Shown: positions 7,688 through 17,376, numbered from the stretch's first letter. The stretch is 64,000 bases of DNA from Pseudomonas zanjanensis (GCF_014268745.2 NZ_JABWRB020000003.1:434001-498000), one strand, 5' to 3'. The notes: generated by a model from the letters alone, not told the origin. Numbers and translations are program-made.

Positions 7688-7791
7688 GTAGGAGCTGTCG
7701 AGCGCAGCGAGGCTGCGATCTTTCCAAACCCCGTTGAGTCCCAAGTGAAAGATCAAAAGATCGCAGCCTCGCTTCGCTCGACAGCTCCTAC
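7688..7791. repeat. REP pair, family C (GTAGGAGCTGTCGAGCGCAG)
   Basis: Inverted units GTAGGAGCTGTCGAGCGCAG...GCTGCGATC and its complement flank about 40 bases. Different in sequence from families A and B. Lies in the gap between divergent ATPase and triA-like genes. Apart from this the 240-base gap shows only the upstream region of the pump operon. Confidence 0.85.
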
Positions 7792-7902
7792 AAGAGGCGA
7801 TCAGTTTGCCTGATTTGCCGTACCCGTTGTATTCGTGGAACCCTGTTCTAAGCTCACAGTCGTATCGTCACTGGTACGTCCGTACAACGCAAAGGAGTCT
7901 GC

Positions 7903-9006
7903 ATGGCTGGTCCCGGAATCAAATTGATTGTTGGCTTGGGCGTGTGTGCGTTGTTGGCGGGGTGTGGTGACAAGAAGCCCGAAGAAAAGGCCCTGCCACG
8001 GGTTTTCGTGCAGCAGGCCGTGCCCAGCGAATACGCGGCCTCGGTGACCCTGACCGGCGATGTCCAGGCGCGGGTGCAGGCCGACCTGTCGTTTCGCGTG
8101 GGTGGCAAGATCATCGAGCGCAAGGTGGATGTCGGCGACCGGGTCTCGGCCCGGCAAGTGCTGGCCCGGCTCGATCCCCGGGACCTGCAGACCAACGTCG
8201 ACTCCGCCCAAGCCCAGGTGGCCGCCGAGCAGGCGCGGGTCAAGCAGAGTGCGGCGGCATTCGTGCGCCAACAGAAGCTCCTGCCCAAGGGCTATACCAG
8301 CCAGAGCGAATACGACGCGGCCCAGGCCCAACTGCGCAGCAGCCAGAGTGCGCTGACCGCTGCCCAGGCCCAACTGGCCAACGCTCGCGAACAACTGAGC
8401 TACACCGCGCTGATTGCCGAAGCGCCGGGCATCATCACCGCGCGCCAGGCGGAAGTCGGCCAAGTGGTGCAGGCCACGGAGCCGATCTTCAGCCTGGCCC
8501 GGGACGGCGAACGCGACGCGGTGTTCAACATCTACGAGTCACTGTTGAGCGAACCGCCGTCTGACCCTGCGATCACCATCAGCCTGTTGGATAACCCCAC
8601 CATCAAGACCACCGGCACGGTGCGCGAGATCACCCCGGCGGTGTCCGCCCAGACCGGCACCGTGCAGGTCAAGGTGACCCTCGATGAATTGCCCGAAGGC
8701 ATGCGCTTGGGGTCGGTGGTCAGCGCCACGGCCAAGTCCGCCGGCAAGACCGCCTTCGAGTTGCCTTGGTCGGCCCTGACCAAGAACCTCAGTGAGCCGG
8801 CCGTGTGGCTGGTGGACGGCGACGGCAAGGCGCAGTTGCAGACGGTGACGGTCGGCCGCTACCTGACCGGCAAGGTCATCATCAGTGCGGGCCTCAAGGG
8901 AGGAGAGAAAATCGTCACCGCCGGTGGGCAGTTGCTGCACCCCGGCGTACGCGTCGAGATCGCTGAAAACACTTATGAAAAATCCACGCCGGGAGCCCAG
9001 CCATGA
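7903..9006 (+). CDS. triA: RND efflux periplasmic adaptor, lipoprotein (TriA-like)
   Basis: First adaptor (membrane fusion protein) of an RND pump, 367 residues. The signal peptide ends in the lipobox LLAGC, so it is anchored by lipid in the inner membrane. The biotinyl-lipoyl motif (DLSFRVGGKIIERKVDVGDRV) lies near residue 65, followed by an alpha-helical hairpin rich in Ala/Gln and beta-barrel domains. Its last four bases overlap the second adaptor gene. An operon with two adaptors and one transporter resembles TriABC of P. aeruginosa, where both adaptors are needed. The symbol is by architecture and similarity as I recognise it. Confidence 0.8.
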   Translation: MAGPGIKLIVGLGVCALLAGCGDKKPEEKALPRVFVQQAVPSEYAASVTLTGDVQARVQADLSFRVGGKIIERKVDVGDRVSARQVLARLDPRDLQTNVDSAQAQVAAEQARVKQSAAAFVRQQKLLPKGYTSQSEYDAAQAQLRSSQSALTAAQAQLANAREQLSYTALIAEAPGIITARQAEVGQVVQATEPIFSLARDGERDAVFNIYESLLSEPPSDPAITISLLDNPTIKTTGTVREITPAVSAQTGTVQVKVTLDELPEGMRLGSVVSATAKSAGKTAFELPWSALTKNLSEPAVWLVDGDGKAQLQTVTVGRYLTGKVIISAGLKGGEKIVTAGGQLLHPGVRVEIAENTYEKSTPGAQP

Positions 9007-10067
9007 AGCGTGTGTGGATGGTCGCGGCCGGCCTCTTGCTGGCGGCCTGCTCCAAGGAAGAAGCACCGCCCGAACCGGTACGCCCGGTGTTGTCCGTTGA
9101 AGTCCGGGCCCTCGACCAGCAGGCCCTCGGGCGTTTCGCCGGGAATATCCAGGCGCGTTACGAGAGCAACGTGGGTTTCCGCGTGCCCGGACGCATTGCC
9201 AGCCGCAACGTCGATGTTGGCGCCGAAGTGAAGAAGGGCGACCTGCTCGCCACGCTCGACCCCACCGACCAGCAGAACCAGCTCCGCGCCGCCCAGGGCG
9301 ATCTGGCGCGGATCGAGGCGCAGTACATCAATGCCCAGGCCAATGCCCGTCGCCAGCAGCAATTGTTCGACCGTGGTGTCGGCGCCCAGGCGCAACTGGA
9401 CGTCGCCCAGACTGACCTGAAAACCACCGGGGCGTCCCTCGAACAGGCCCGGGCTTCGGTGGAGCAGGCCCGCGACCAACTCAACTACAGCCAATTGCAC
9501 ACGGACCACGACGCCGTCGTCACCGCCTGGAACGCCGAAGCCGGGCAGGTGGTCACCGCCGGCCAGCAAGTGGTGACCCTGGCCCGCCCGGATATCAAGG
9601 AAGCAGTGATCGACCTGCCGGCCGGGCTGGTCGAGCGCTTGCCCACGGACGTGGTATTCGAGGTCGCCGCGCAATTGGACCCGAGCATCCACACCACCGC
9701 CATCGTCCGCGAGATCGAGCCCCAGGCCCAGAGCGCGACCCGCACCCGCCGCGCGCGCCTGACGCTGACCGACACACCGCCAGGTTTTCGCCTGGGCACG
9801 GCCATCAGCGTGACCCTGAGCTCGACCATCGAACCGCGCATCGAACTGCCGCTCAGCGCGCTGCAAGAAATCGACGGCAAGGCGCGCATCTGGCTGATCG
9901 ACCCGCAAACGCAGACCGTCTCACCCCGTGAGGTACGGATTCTCGAGCGTTCGGCCAACTCGGTTCTGGTGGCCAACGGCATCAAGGCCGGCGATCGCGT
10001 GGTCAGTGCCGGCGTGCACAGTCTCCAGCCAGGACAGAAAGTGAAACTCGACGAGGACGCACGATGA
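9003..10067 (+). CDS. triB: RND efflux periplasmic adaptor, lipoprotein (TriB-like)
   Basis: Second adaptor of the pump, 354 residues. Lipobox LLAAC is at residues 13-17. The lipoyl half-motif SNVGFRVPGRIASRNVDVG is near residue 52; a helical hairpin (residues 85-160) and beta-barrel follow. It overlaps triA by four bases (ATGA) and triC by four bases, so the three proteins are made in fixed proportion. It is clearly diverged from TriA, not a recent duplicate. Confidence 0.8.
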   Translation: MKRVWMVAAGLLLAACSKEEAPPEPVRPVLSVEVRALDQQALGRFAGNIQARYESNVGFRVPGRIASRNVDVGAEVKKGDLLATLDPTDQQNQLRAAQGDLARIEAQYINAQANARRQQQLFDRGVGAQAQLDVAQTDLKTTGASLEQARASVEQARDQLNYSQLHTDHDAVVTAWNAEAGQVVTAGQQVVTLARPDIKEAVIDLPAGLVERLPTDVVFEVAAQLDPSIHTTAIVREIEPQAQSATRTRRARLTLTDTPPGFRLGTAISVTLSSTIEPRIELPLSALQEIDGKARIWLIDPQTQTVSPREVRILERSANSVLVANGIKAGDRVVSAGVHSLQPGQKVKLDEDAR

Positions 10068-13000
10068 AAGGGCCTTTCAACTTATCCGAATGGGCCCTGC
10101 GGCATCAGTCGTTCGTCTGGTACCTGATGTTCGTGGCGCTGTTGATGGGCGTGTTTTCGTACATGAACCTAGGTCGCGAGGAAGACCCGTCGTTCACCAT
10201 CAAGACCATGATCATCCAGACCCGCTGGCCGGGCGCGACCCAGGAAGAAACTCTCAGGCAGGTCACCGACCGCATCGAGAAGAAACTCGAAGAGCTCGAC
10301 TCCCTCGACTACGTCAAGAGCTACACCCGCCCGGGAGAGTCGACGGTGTTCGTGTACCTGCGCGATACCACCGGGGCCAAGGAAATCCCCGAGATCTGGT
10401 ACCAGGTGCGCAAGAAGATCAACGACATTCGCGGCGACTTCCCCGAAGGCTTGCAAGGGCCTGGGTTCAATGATGAGTTCGGCGATGTCTACGGTTCGGT
10501 GTACGCCTTCACCGGCGACGGCCTGTCGATGCGCCAGTTGCGCGACTACGTGGAACAGGTGCGTGCCGAGATCCGCGAGGTACCGGGCCTGGGCAAGGTC
10601 GAGATGGTGGGCGAGCAGGACGAAGTGCTGTACCTGAACTTCTCCACGCGCAAACTCGCCGCCCTGGGCATCGACCAGCGCCAGGTGGTGCAGAGCCTGC
10701 AATCGCAGAATGCCGTGACCCCGGCCGGGGTGATCGATGCGGGACCGGAGCGGATTTCCGTACGTACGTCCGGGCAGTTCCAATCGGAAAAAGACCTGGC
10801 CAACGTCAACCTGCGACTCAATGACCGCTTCTATCGACTGGCCGACATCGCCGACATCCGTCGCGGCTATGTCGACCCCGCCACACCGATGTTCCGTTTC
10901 AACGGTACGCCGGCCATCGGCCTTGCCATCGCGATGAAGAAGGGTGGCAACATCCAGGACTTCGGCAAGGCGCTGCATGCGCGCATGAACGAGCTGACCG
11001 CCGACCTGCCGGTGGGCGTTGGCGTGCACACCGTGTCGGACCAGGCCGAAGTGGTGGAGGAGGCGGTCGGCGGCTTCACCAGTGCCCTGTTCGAGGCGGT
11101 GATCATCGTCCTGCTCGTCAGCTTCGTCAGCCTCGGCGTACGGGCCGGGCTGGTGGTGGCCTGTTCGATTCCGCTGGTGCTGGCGATGGTCTTCTTGTTC
11201 ATGGAATACAGCGGCATCACCATGCAGCGGATTTCCCTCGGCGCGTTGATCATCGCCCTCGGCCTGCTGGTGGACGACGCGATGATCACCGTGGAAATGA
11301 TGGTCACGCGCCTGGAAAAAGGCGACAGCAAGGATCAGGCCGCGACGTTCGCCTACACCTCGACGGCGTTTCCCATGCTCACCGGGACCCTGGTGACCGT
11401 GGCCGGTTTCGTGCCCATCGGCTTGAACGCCAGCTCCGCCGGTGAATACACCTTCACCCTGTTTGCGGTCATCGCCGTGGCGATGCTGGTGTCATGGGTC
11501 GTCGCGGTGCTGTTTGCCCCGGTGATCGGCGTGCATATCCTCAGCGCTGACGTGAAACCCCACAGCGCCGAGCCGGGGCGGATCGGCCGGGCATTCAACG
11601 GCGGCCTGTTGTGGGCGATGCGCAATCGCTGGTGGGCCATCGGCATCACCGTGCTGCTGTTCGTGCTGGCGGTGTTTTGCATGCGTTTTGTGCAGAACCA
11701 GTTCTTCCCGTCCTCGGACCGGCCAGAAATCCTGGTGGACCTCAACCTGCCGCAAAACGCTTCGATGGACGAGACCCGCAAAGCCGTCGACCGCCTGGAG
11801 GCGACCCTCAAGGGCGACCCGGACATTGAGCGCTGGAGCACCTACATCGGCGAAGGCGCGATTCGTTTCTACCTGCCGCTGGACCAGCAGTTGCAGAACC
11901 CGTACTACGCGCAATTGGTGATCGTCAGCAAAGGCCTGGAGTCGCGCACGGCGCTGACCGAGCGCCTGCAAAAGCGTCTGCGTGAGGAATTCGTCGGGAT
12001 TGGCAGCTACGTCCAGGCCTTGGAAATGGGCCCGCCGGTGGGCCGGCCGATCCAGTATCGGGTCAGCGGCAAGGACATCGACCTGGTGCGCAAGCATGCG
12101 ATCGAACTGGCCACCGAACTGGACAAGAACTCGCACATTGGCGAAATCATCTACGACTGGAACGAGCCGGGCAAAGTGCTGCGCATCGACATCGCCCAGG
12201 ACAAGGCGCGGCAATTGGGCTTGTCGTCCGATGATGTGGCGAGGCTGATGAACAGCATTGTCAGCGGCTCGCCGGTGACCCAGGTCAACGATGATATTTA
12301 CTTGATCAATGTGGTCGGCCGTGCCGAGGATGCCGAGCGCGGTTCGCCGGAAACCCTGCAGAACCTGCAGATCGTCACCCCGAGTGGCACCTCGATTCCG
12401 TTGCTGGCGTTTGCCACGGTGCGCTATGAACTGGAGCAACCGCTGGTGTGGCGTCGTGACCGCAAGCCGACCATCACCATCAAGGCCGCGGTGCGCGACG
12501 AGATCCAGCCCACCGACCTGGTCAAGCAGTTGCAACCGGACATCGACAAGTTCGCCGCCGGCCTGCCGGTGGGCTACAAGGTCGCCACGGGCGGTACGGT
12601 GGAAGAGAGCAGCAAGGCCCAGGGGCCGATCGCCAGCGTCGTGCCGCTGATGCTGTTTTTGATGGCGACTTTCCTGATGATCCAGTTGCACAGCGTGCAG
12701 AAACTGTTCCTGGTGGCGAGCGTCGCGCCCCTCGGATTGATCGGCGTGGTGCTGGCGCTAGTGCCGACGGGCACGCCCATGGGCTTCGTGGCGATCCTCG
12801 GGATTCTCGCGCTGATCGGCATCATTATCCGTAACTCGGTGATCCTGGTGACTCAGATCGATGAGTACGAGCGTGACGGCTACGAACCCTGGGACGCGGT
12901 GGTGGAGGCCACCGAACACCGCCGCCGGCCGATCCTGCTCACGGCCGCCGCGGCGAGCCTGGGGATGATCCCGATTGCCCGGGAAGTGTTCTGGGGGCCG

Positions 13001-13111
13001 ATGGCCTACGCGATGATCGGCGGGATTATCATCGCCACGTTGCTGACGCTGCTGTTCCTGCCGGCGTTGTATGTGGCCTGGTACAAGATCCGCGAGCCGA
13101 AGCGTGATTGA
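10064..13111 (+). CDS. triC: RND efflux permease (TriC-like)
   Basis: Inner-membrane proton/drug antiporter of the RND superfamily, 1015 residues, the normal length. Twelve transmembrane segments with two large periplasmic loops. The proton-relay pair is in LGLLVDDAMITVEMM (TM4), and a second-half NSVILVTQIDEYE marks TM10-11. No outer-membrane factor lies in the operon, as for TriABC of P. aeruginosa, which uses OpmH. Substrates there include triclosan; the substrate here is inferred only by similarity. No local regulator gene is present: the divergent neighbour is an ATPase. Confidence 0.85.
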   Translation: MKGPFNLSEWALRHQSFVWYLMFVALLMGVFSYMNLGREEDPSFTIKTMIIQTRWPGATQEETLRQVTDRIEKKLEELDSLDYVKSYTRPGESTVFVYLRDTTGAKEIPEIWYQVRKKINDIRGDFPEGLQGPGFNDEFGDVYGSVYAFTGDGLSMRQLRDYVEQVRAEIREVPGLGKVEMVGEQDEVLYLNFSTRKLAALGIDQRQVVQSLQSQNAVTPAGVIDAGPERISVRTSGQFQSEKDLANVNLRLNDRFYRLADIADIRRGYVDPATPMFRFNGTPAIGLAIAMKKGGNIQDFGKALHARMNELTADLPVGVGVHTVSDQAEVVEEAVGGFTSALFEAVIIVLLVSFVSLGVRAGLVVACSIPLVLAMVFLFMEYSGITMQRISLGALIIALGLLVDDAMITVEMMVTRLEKGDSKDQAATFAYTSTAFPMLTGTLVTVAGFVPIGLNASSAGEYTFTLFAVIAVAMLVSWVVAVLFAPVIGVHILSADVKPHSAEPGRIGRAFNGGLLWAMRNRWWAIGITVLLFVLAVFCMRFVQNQFFPSSDRPEILVDLNLPQNASMDETRKAVDRLEATLKGDPDIERWSTYIGEGAIRFYLPLDQQLQNPYYAQLVIVSKGLESRTALTERLQKRLREEFVGIGSYVQALEMGPPVGRPIQYRVSGKDIDLVRKHAIELATELDKNSHIGEIIYDWNEPGKVLRIDIAQDKARQLGLSSDDVARLMNSIVSGSPVTQVNDDIYLINVVGRAEDAERGSPETLQNLQIVTPSGTSIPLLAFATVRYELEQPLVWRRDRKPTITIKAAVRDEIQPTDLVKQLQPDIDKFAAGLPVGYKVATGGTVEESSKAQGPIASVVPLMLFLMATFLMIQLHSVQKLFLVASVAPLGLIGVVLALVPTGTPMGFVAILGILALIGIIIRNSVILVTQIDEYERDGYEPWDAVVEATEHRRRPILLTAAAASLGMIPIAREVFWGPMAYAMIGGIIIATLLTLLFLPALYVAWYKIREPKRD

Positions 13112-13132
13112 CGCGGCCGCCTTCGCTGCCCT

Positions 13133-13264
13133 TGTGGCGAGGGAGCTTGCTCCCGCTCGGCTGCGCAGCAGTCGTGAACCGGTGGACTCGGTCTGCCTGA
13201 AGTTACTCATTGTCTGGGTTTTGGGCTGCTTCGCAGCCCAGCGGGAGCAAGCTCCCTCGCCACA
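13133..13264. repeat. REP pair, family A
   Basis: Inverted family A units with a centre of about 80 bases, between the convergent triC and cadA genes. Confidence 0.9.
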
Positions 13265-13346
13265 GGGATACGTCGCAAACTTGAACTCTGGGTTACTGGA
13301 ACAGGCTTTGCACCTGCTCCAGCACCGCGTTGGCTGACATACCGCT

Positions 13347-13438
13347 ATCGCGAGCAAGCTCGCTCCCACAGTGGTTCTCCGTTGCTCACAAAATATGTGT
13401 TCACTGAAGATCCCTGTGGGAGCGAGCCTGCTCGCGAT
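13347..13438. repeat. Two family B REP units in reversed arrangement
   Basis: Here the unit order is opposite to the usual pair: ATCGCGAGCAAGCTCGCTCC comes first and TGTGGGAGCGAGCCTGCTCG second. Together with the preceding family A pair it fills most of the 356-base convergent gap. Confidence 0.8.
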
Positions 13439-13467
13439 GAGGCCAGCCCAGTCACCCTGGCCTTTAC

Positions 13468-15687
13468 TTACTTGCGCAACAACCGCAACCCATTGAACAC
13501 CACCAGCAAACTCACCCCCATGTCGGCAAACACCGCCATCCACATGGTGGCGAACCCGGCGAAGGTGACCCCGAGAAAGATCGCCTTGATCACCAAGGCC
13601 AAGGCAATGTTCTGTTTCAGAATGCTGGACGTCTGCCGCGACAGGCGAATGAAGGCCGGGATCTTGCGCAGGTCATCGTCCATCAAGGCGACGTCGGCGG
13701 TCTCGATGGCCGTGTCGGTGCCGGCCGCCGCCATGGCGAAACCGATTTCCGACCGGGCCAGGGCCGGGGCGTCGTTGATGCCGTCGCCGACCATGCCGAC
13801 GCGGTGACCCTGGGCATACAGCGCTTCGATGGCTTGCAGCTTGTCTTCCGGCAACAGGTCGCCCCGCGCCTGGTCCATGCCCACTTGCGCGGCAATCGCT
13901 TCGGCGGTGTGGGCGTTGTCGCCGGTGAGCATCAGGGTCTTGATGCCCAGTTCATGCAGTTGCCGGATGGCCTCGCGGCTGGAATCCTTCACGGTGTCAG
14001 CCACGGCAAACAACGCCAAGGGGCCTGTAGCGTCGAGCAGCAGCACCACCGACTTGCCTTGTTTTTCCAGGGCGAAGAGTTTTTCTTCCAATTCGGGAGA
14101 GCACAGGCCGAGGTCTTCCACCAGGCGGTGGTTGCCCAAGTGATAGGTCCGGCCGTCGATGTCGCCGCGCACGCCGCGCCCGGCCAGCGCCGCGAAGTTA
14201 TCCACAGCCTGCTGCACCACTTGCTTATCCACAGCCGCGTTGGCAATCGCCCGGGACACCGGGTGGTCGGAACGGGCGGCGAGGCTGGCGGCCAGGGCCG
14301 GGGCTGTGCTTTCCAGAGTAGGGTCCAAGGCTACATAGTCGGTTTGCACCGGTTTGCCGTGGGTGATCGTGCCGGTCTTGTCCAACGCCAGATAGTCGAG
14401 CTTGTAGCCGCTCTCCAAGTAAACGCCGCCCTTGACCAGGATGCCTTTGCGCGCCGCGGCGGCCAGGCCGCTGACGATGGTCACGGGGGTGGAAATCACC
14501 AGTGCGCAAGGGCAGGCGACTACCAGCAGCACCAGGGCCCGGTAGATCCAGTCGAACCACAAGGCGCCCATGAACAGCGGTGGAATGACTGCTACCGCCA
14601 GGGCCAGGGCAAACACCGCTGGGGTATAGATCGTCGAAAAGCGGTCGACGAAGCGCTGGGTCGGCGCCCGGGAGCCCTGTGCCTGTTCCACGGCGTGGAT
14701 GATTCGCGCCAGGGTCGATTGATCGGCCGCCGCCGTCACCCGATATTCCAGTTCGCCAGCCTGGTTGATGGTGCCGGCGAACACCTTGTCACCGGCGATT
14801 TTTTCCACCGGCAGGCTTTCACCGGTAATCGGTGCCTGGTCGACGGTCGAGCGGCCGGTGATCACCTCACCGTCCAGGCCGACGCGCTCGCCGGGCCGCA
14901 CCCGCACCCGCGCGCCGAGGGCAATGGCCTTGACCTCCTGGACATGCCAGGTGCCATCGGCCTGCTGCACGGTGGCCTGTTCCGGGGCCATCTGCATCAG
15001 GCCGCTGATGGCGTTGCGCGCCCGATCCAGGGATTTGGCTTCGATCAGTTCGGCCACGGTGAACAGGAACATCACCATCGCCGCTTCCGGCCATTGGCCA
15101 ATCAGCACGGCGCCGGTCACGGCGATGCTCATCAGCGCGTTGATGTTCAGGTTGCGGTTCTTCAGGGCGATCCAGCCCTTCTTGTAGGTACCCAGGCCAC
15201 CGCTGAGGATCGACACCAACGCCACCAGCGCGACCACCCAGTTTGGCGCGGCATTGGTGAAATGGATCACCTCGGCGCCCAGGGCCGTCACGCCGGACAG
15301 CGCCAACGGCCACCAAGGCTTGGCCGGGGCGGGCAGGTCGTGGCTTTGCGGTTTCTCGCCCGCAATCAGCGGGTCGGCCTGCATGCCTAAGGATTCGATG
15401 GCCTTGATGATCGGCGCGTCGCTGGGCAGATCGTGGGTTACGCCCAAGACGCGGTTGATCAGGTTGAACTCCAGTCGCTGCACGCCTTCGAGTTTGCCGA
15501 GCTTGTTCTGGATCAGCGTCTGTTCGGTGGGGCAGTCCATGGCTTCGATGCGGAAACTGCTCAGCCGCGCGCCGTCCGTCGGCGTTTTGCCGAGATCGAC
15601 CACTGCCGGTGCCGCTTTCGAGGCGCAGCAGGAATGCCCGTGGTCATGGCCGTGGTCTGGTTTGTGGATGTGAAGGGAATCGCTCAT
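13468..15687 (-). CDS. cadA: Cd/Zn/Pb-exporting P1B-type ATPase
   Basis: Heavy-metal P-type ATPase, 739 residues. N-terminal His-rich segment (HDHGHSCC), a single metal-binding domain with EAMDCPTEQ near residue 48 (not the usual GMxCxxC), then the CPC motif (VACPCALVIST) of TM6, the phosphorylation site DKTGT, the HP motif SDHPVSRAIA, and GDGINDAPAL. It pumps Cd(II), Zn(II) or Pb(II) out of the cytoplasm. Divergent from cadR, which should control it from the shared 87-base gap. Membrane segments flank residues 120-200, 330-400 and the C-terminus. Confidence 0.92.
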   Translation of the reverse strand: MSDSLHIHKPDHGHDHGHSCCASKAAPAVVDLGKTPTDGARLSSFRIEAMDCPTEQTLIQNKLGKLEGVQRLEFNLINRVLGVTHDLPSDAPIIKAIESLGMQADPLIAGEKPQSHDLPAPAKPWWPLALSGVTALGAEVIHFTNAAPNWVVALVALVSILSGGLGTYKKGWIALKNRNLNINALMSIAVTGAVLIGQWPEAAMVMFLFTVAELIEAKSLDRARNAISGLMQMAPEQATVQQADGTWHVQEVKAIALGARVRVRPGERVGLDGEVITGRSTVDQAPITGESLPVEKIAGDKVFAGTINQAGELEYRVTAAADQSTLARIIHAVEQAQGSRAPTQRFVDRFSTIYTPAVFALALAVAVIPPLFMGALWFDWIYRALVLLVVACPCALVISTPVTIVSGLAAAARKGILVKGGVYLESGYKLDYLALDKTGTITHGKPVQTDYVALDPTLESTAPALAASLAARSDHPVSRAIANAAVDKQVVQQAVDNFAALAGRGVRGDIDGRTYHLGNHRLVEDLGLCSPELEEKLFALEKQGKSVVLLLDATGPLALFAVADTVKDSSREAIRQLHELGIKTLMLTGDNAHTAEAIAAQVGMDQARGDLLPEDKLQAIEALYAQGHRVGMVGDGINDAPALARSEIGFAMAAAGTDTAIETADVALMDDDLRKIPAFIRLSRQTSSILKQNIALALVIKAIFLGVTFAGFATMWMAVFADMGVSLLVVFNGLRLLRK

Positions 15688-15725
15688 CGGGTGACGTCCG
15701 TGAAAAGTGCCTGTTGCGCAGTAAA

Positions 15726-15748
15726 GACCCTGTAGCCACTATAGGGTC
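15726..15748 (-). promoter_or_regulatory. CadR operator in the cadA promoter
   Basis: Imperfect dyad GACCCTGTAG-ccact-ATAGGGTC. Read on the minus strand it sits between TTGACC and TTTACT with a 19-base spacer, the overlong spacing typical of MerR-type promoters that need the activator to twist the DNA. Confidence 0.75.
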
Positions 15749-15774
15749 AAGCACCTATTTTGGGAGGCCGCACC

Positions 15775-16221
15775 ATGAAGATCGGAGAACTGGCGAAAAT
15801 CACCGACTGCCAGGTCGAAACCATCCGCTACTACGAACGCGAAGGCCTGTTGCCGGAACCGGCCCGCAGCGACGGCAATTACCGGGTCTACACCCAGGCC
15901 CATGCCGAACGGCTGACCTTCATCCGCAACTGCCGCACCTTGGACATGACCCTGGAAGAAATCCGCAGCCTTCTGGTGCTGCGCGACAGCCCCCAGGATC
16001 AATGTGAAAGCGTCAATGCGCTGATCGACGAACACATCCACCACGTCAAGGCCCGCATCGATGGCCTGCTGGCCTTGCAGGCGCAACTGATCGACCTGCG
16101 CCATCGCTGTGGCGAAGGGCCGGATCTGGATCAATGCGGGATCTTGCAGCGGTTGGAGGTGAGCGGGGCGGTGGCGCCGGAGGTGGAGCATTCACATGTG
16201 GGGCGTAGCCACGGGCATTGA
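15775..16221 (+). CDS. cadR: MerR-family cadmium-responsive regulator
   Basis: A 148-residue regulator nearly identical in layout to CadR of P. putida. The winged helix-turn-helix starts MKIGELAKITDCQVETIRYYER (residues 1-22). A dimerisation helix follows, with metal-ligand cysteines at C77 (DQCES), in the CGEG and DQCGI segments, and a His-rich tail HSHVGRSHGH. It activates cadA when Cd(II) binds. The ATG at 15775 has GGGAGG upstream; an in-frame start at 15760 is too far 5'. Divergent to cadA. Confidence 0.92.
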   Translation: MKIGELAKITDCQVETIRYYEREGLLPEPARSDGNYRVYTQAHAERLTFIRNCRTLDMTLEEIRSLLVLRDSPQDQCESVNALIDEHIHHVKARIDGLLALQAQLIDLRHRCGEGPDLDQCGILQRLEVSGAVAPEVEHSHVGRSHGH

Positions 16222-16249
16222 GCCGATCTTGGAGCACATGCAGATCCAA

Positions 16250-16338
16250 TGTGGGAGCGGGCTTGCTCGCGAATGCGGTGTGTCAGGCAAAGTAATGGTG
16301 TCTGACACACCGCATTCGCGAGCAAGCCCGCTCCCACA
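16250..16338. repeat. REP pair, family B
   Basis: Inverted family B units in the convergent gap between cadR and thyA; it probably also serves as a stem-loop for mRNA 3' ends. Confidence 0.9.
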
Positions 16339-16355
16339 GGGCCGATGGGGTCCTT

Positions 16356-17327
16356 TCAGACCGCCATCGGCGCGGTCATCGGCGCGTGGTGCTGGTAGCC
16401 TTCGAGGGAGAAGTCGCTCGGCTCCACCAACTCCAGCCACTCAGGCTGGTACACGCCGGCCTTGGCAAACTCTGGCACGCGCTCGGAAATCACCAGCTTG
16501 GGCATTGGGAACGGCTCGCGGGTGAGCTGTTCGTTGAGCATGTCCAAGTGGTTTTCGTAGACGTGGGCGTCGCCGATGAAATAGGTGAACCAGCGCGGCG
16601 TGTAGCCGGTCAGGCGGCCGATCAGGCTCAGCAGCGCGGCGCCTTCGGTGAGGTTGAACGGCGTGCCCAGGCCCAGGTCGTTGGAGCGGATGTAGAGGGT
16701 CAGGGAAATTTCCCTGGTCTCGACATTCGGGTGGAACTGGTAGAGCAGATGGCACGGCGGCAGGGCCATTTCATCGAGCTGGGCGCAGTTCCAGCCGTGG
16801 AACAGGATGCGCCGGCTGCCCGGGTCCTTGATGATGGTGTCGACGCACTGGCGAACCTGGTCGATGGCCTTGTACAGCACCACGTAGGCCTGGCCGTTTT
16901 CTTCGCCCTCGGCGATCTGCCGGTAACCCTGGGCCAGCGTCTGCTCGATGGCCGCCGGGTTGCTTACCGGGATCTGCTTATAGGCCGGCCACTTGCGCCA
17001 CTGCACGCCGTAGATCTCACCCAGGTCGTCTTCGCCCTGGCGGAACGGGTTGGCCAGCCACTGGGCGTTTTCGTTGGCGTTCTGGTCCCAGACCTTGCAG
17101 CCCAGGGCGCGAAACTCAGCGGCATTGTTCACACCACGGAGAAAACCGCACATCTCGCCGATGGCCGATTTGAAGGCCATCTTGCGGGTGGTGATAGCGG
17201 GAAAGCCTTCCTTCAAGTCATAGCGCAGCATGGCGCCGGGGAAGCTGATGGTGTTCACACCGGTGCGGTTGGCTTGCTTGGTGCCGTTCTTGATGACGTG
17301 GGCCACCAGATCGAGATATTGCTTCAT
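16356..17327 (-). CDS. thyA: Thymidylate synthase
   Basis: Makes dTMP from dUMP using methylene-tetrahydrofolate. The active-site cysteine is in LPPCHLLYQF, the folate/dUMP segments RRILFHGWN and LRSND-like LYIRSNDLGLGTPFNL are intact. At 323 residues it is longer than the 264-residue E. coli enzyme; the extra length is an insert near residues 85-150 (after WLANPFRQGED). Cytoplasmic. Third gene of a minus-strand run TSUP-lgt-thyA, 49 bases after lgt. Confidence 0.95.
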   Translation of the reverse strand: MKQYLDLVAHVIKNGTKQANRTGVNTISFPGAMLRYDLKEGFPAITTRKMAFKSAIGEMCGFLRGVNNAAEFRALGCKVWDQNANENAQWLANPFRQGEDDLGEIYGVQWRKWPAYKQIPVSNPAAIEQTLAQGYRQIAEGEENGQAYVVLYKAIDQVRQCVDTIIKDPGSRRILFHGWNCAQLDEMALPPCHLLYQFHPNVETREISLTLYIRSNDLGLGTPFNLTEGAALLSLIGRLTGYTPRWFTYFIGDAHVYENHLDMLNEQLTREPFPMPKLVISERVPEFAKAGVYQPEWLELVEPSDFSLEGYQHHAPMTAPMAV

Positions 17328-17376
17328 GGGTTACCTGTGTCCTTGAACCCGGGGCCTGCGCCCCGGGGTTCGAATT

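Noticed and set aside
11492..12691. 399-residue minus-strand ORF opposite triC
   Set aside because: Antisense shadow in GC-rich DNA; the plus-strand RND permease is complete.
13804..15390. 528-residue plus-strand ORF opposite cadA
   Set aside because: Rich in His, Arg and Gln with no family features; cadA on the minus strand is intact.
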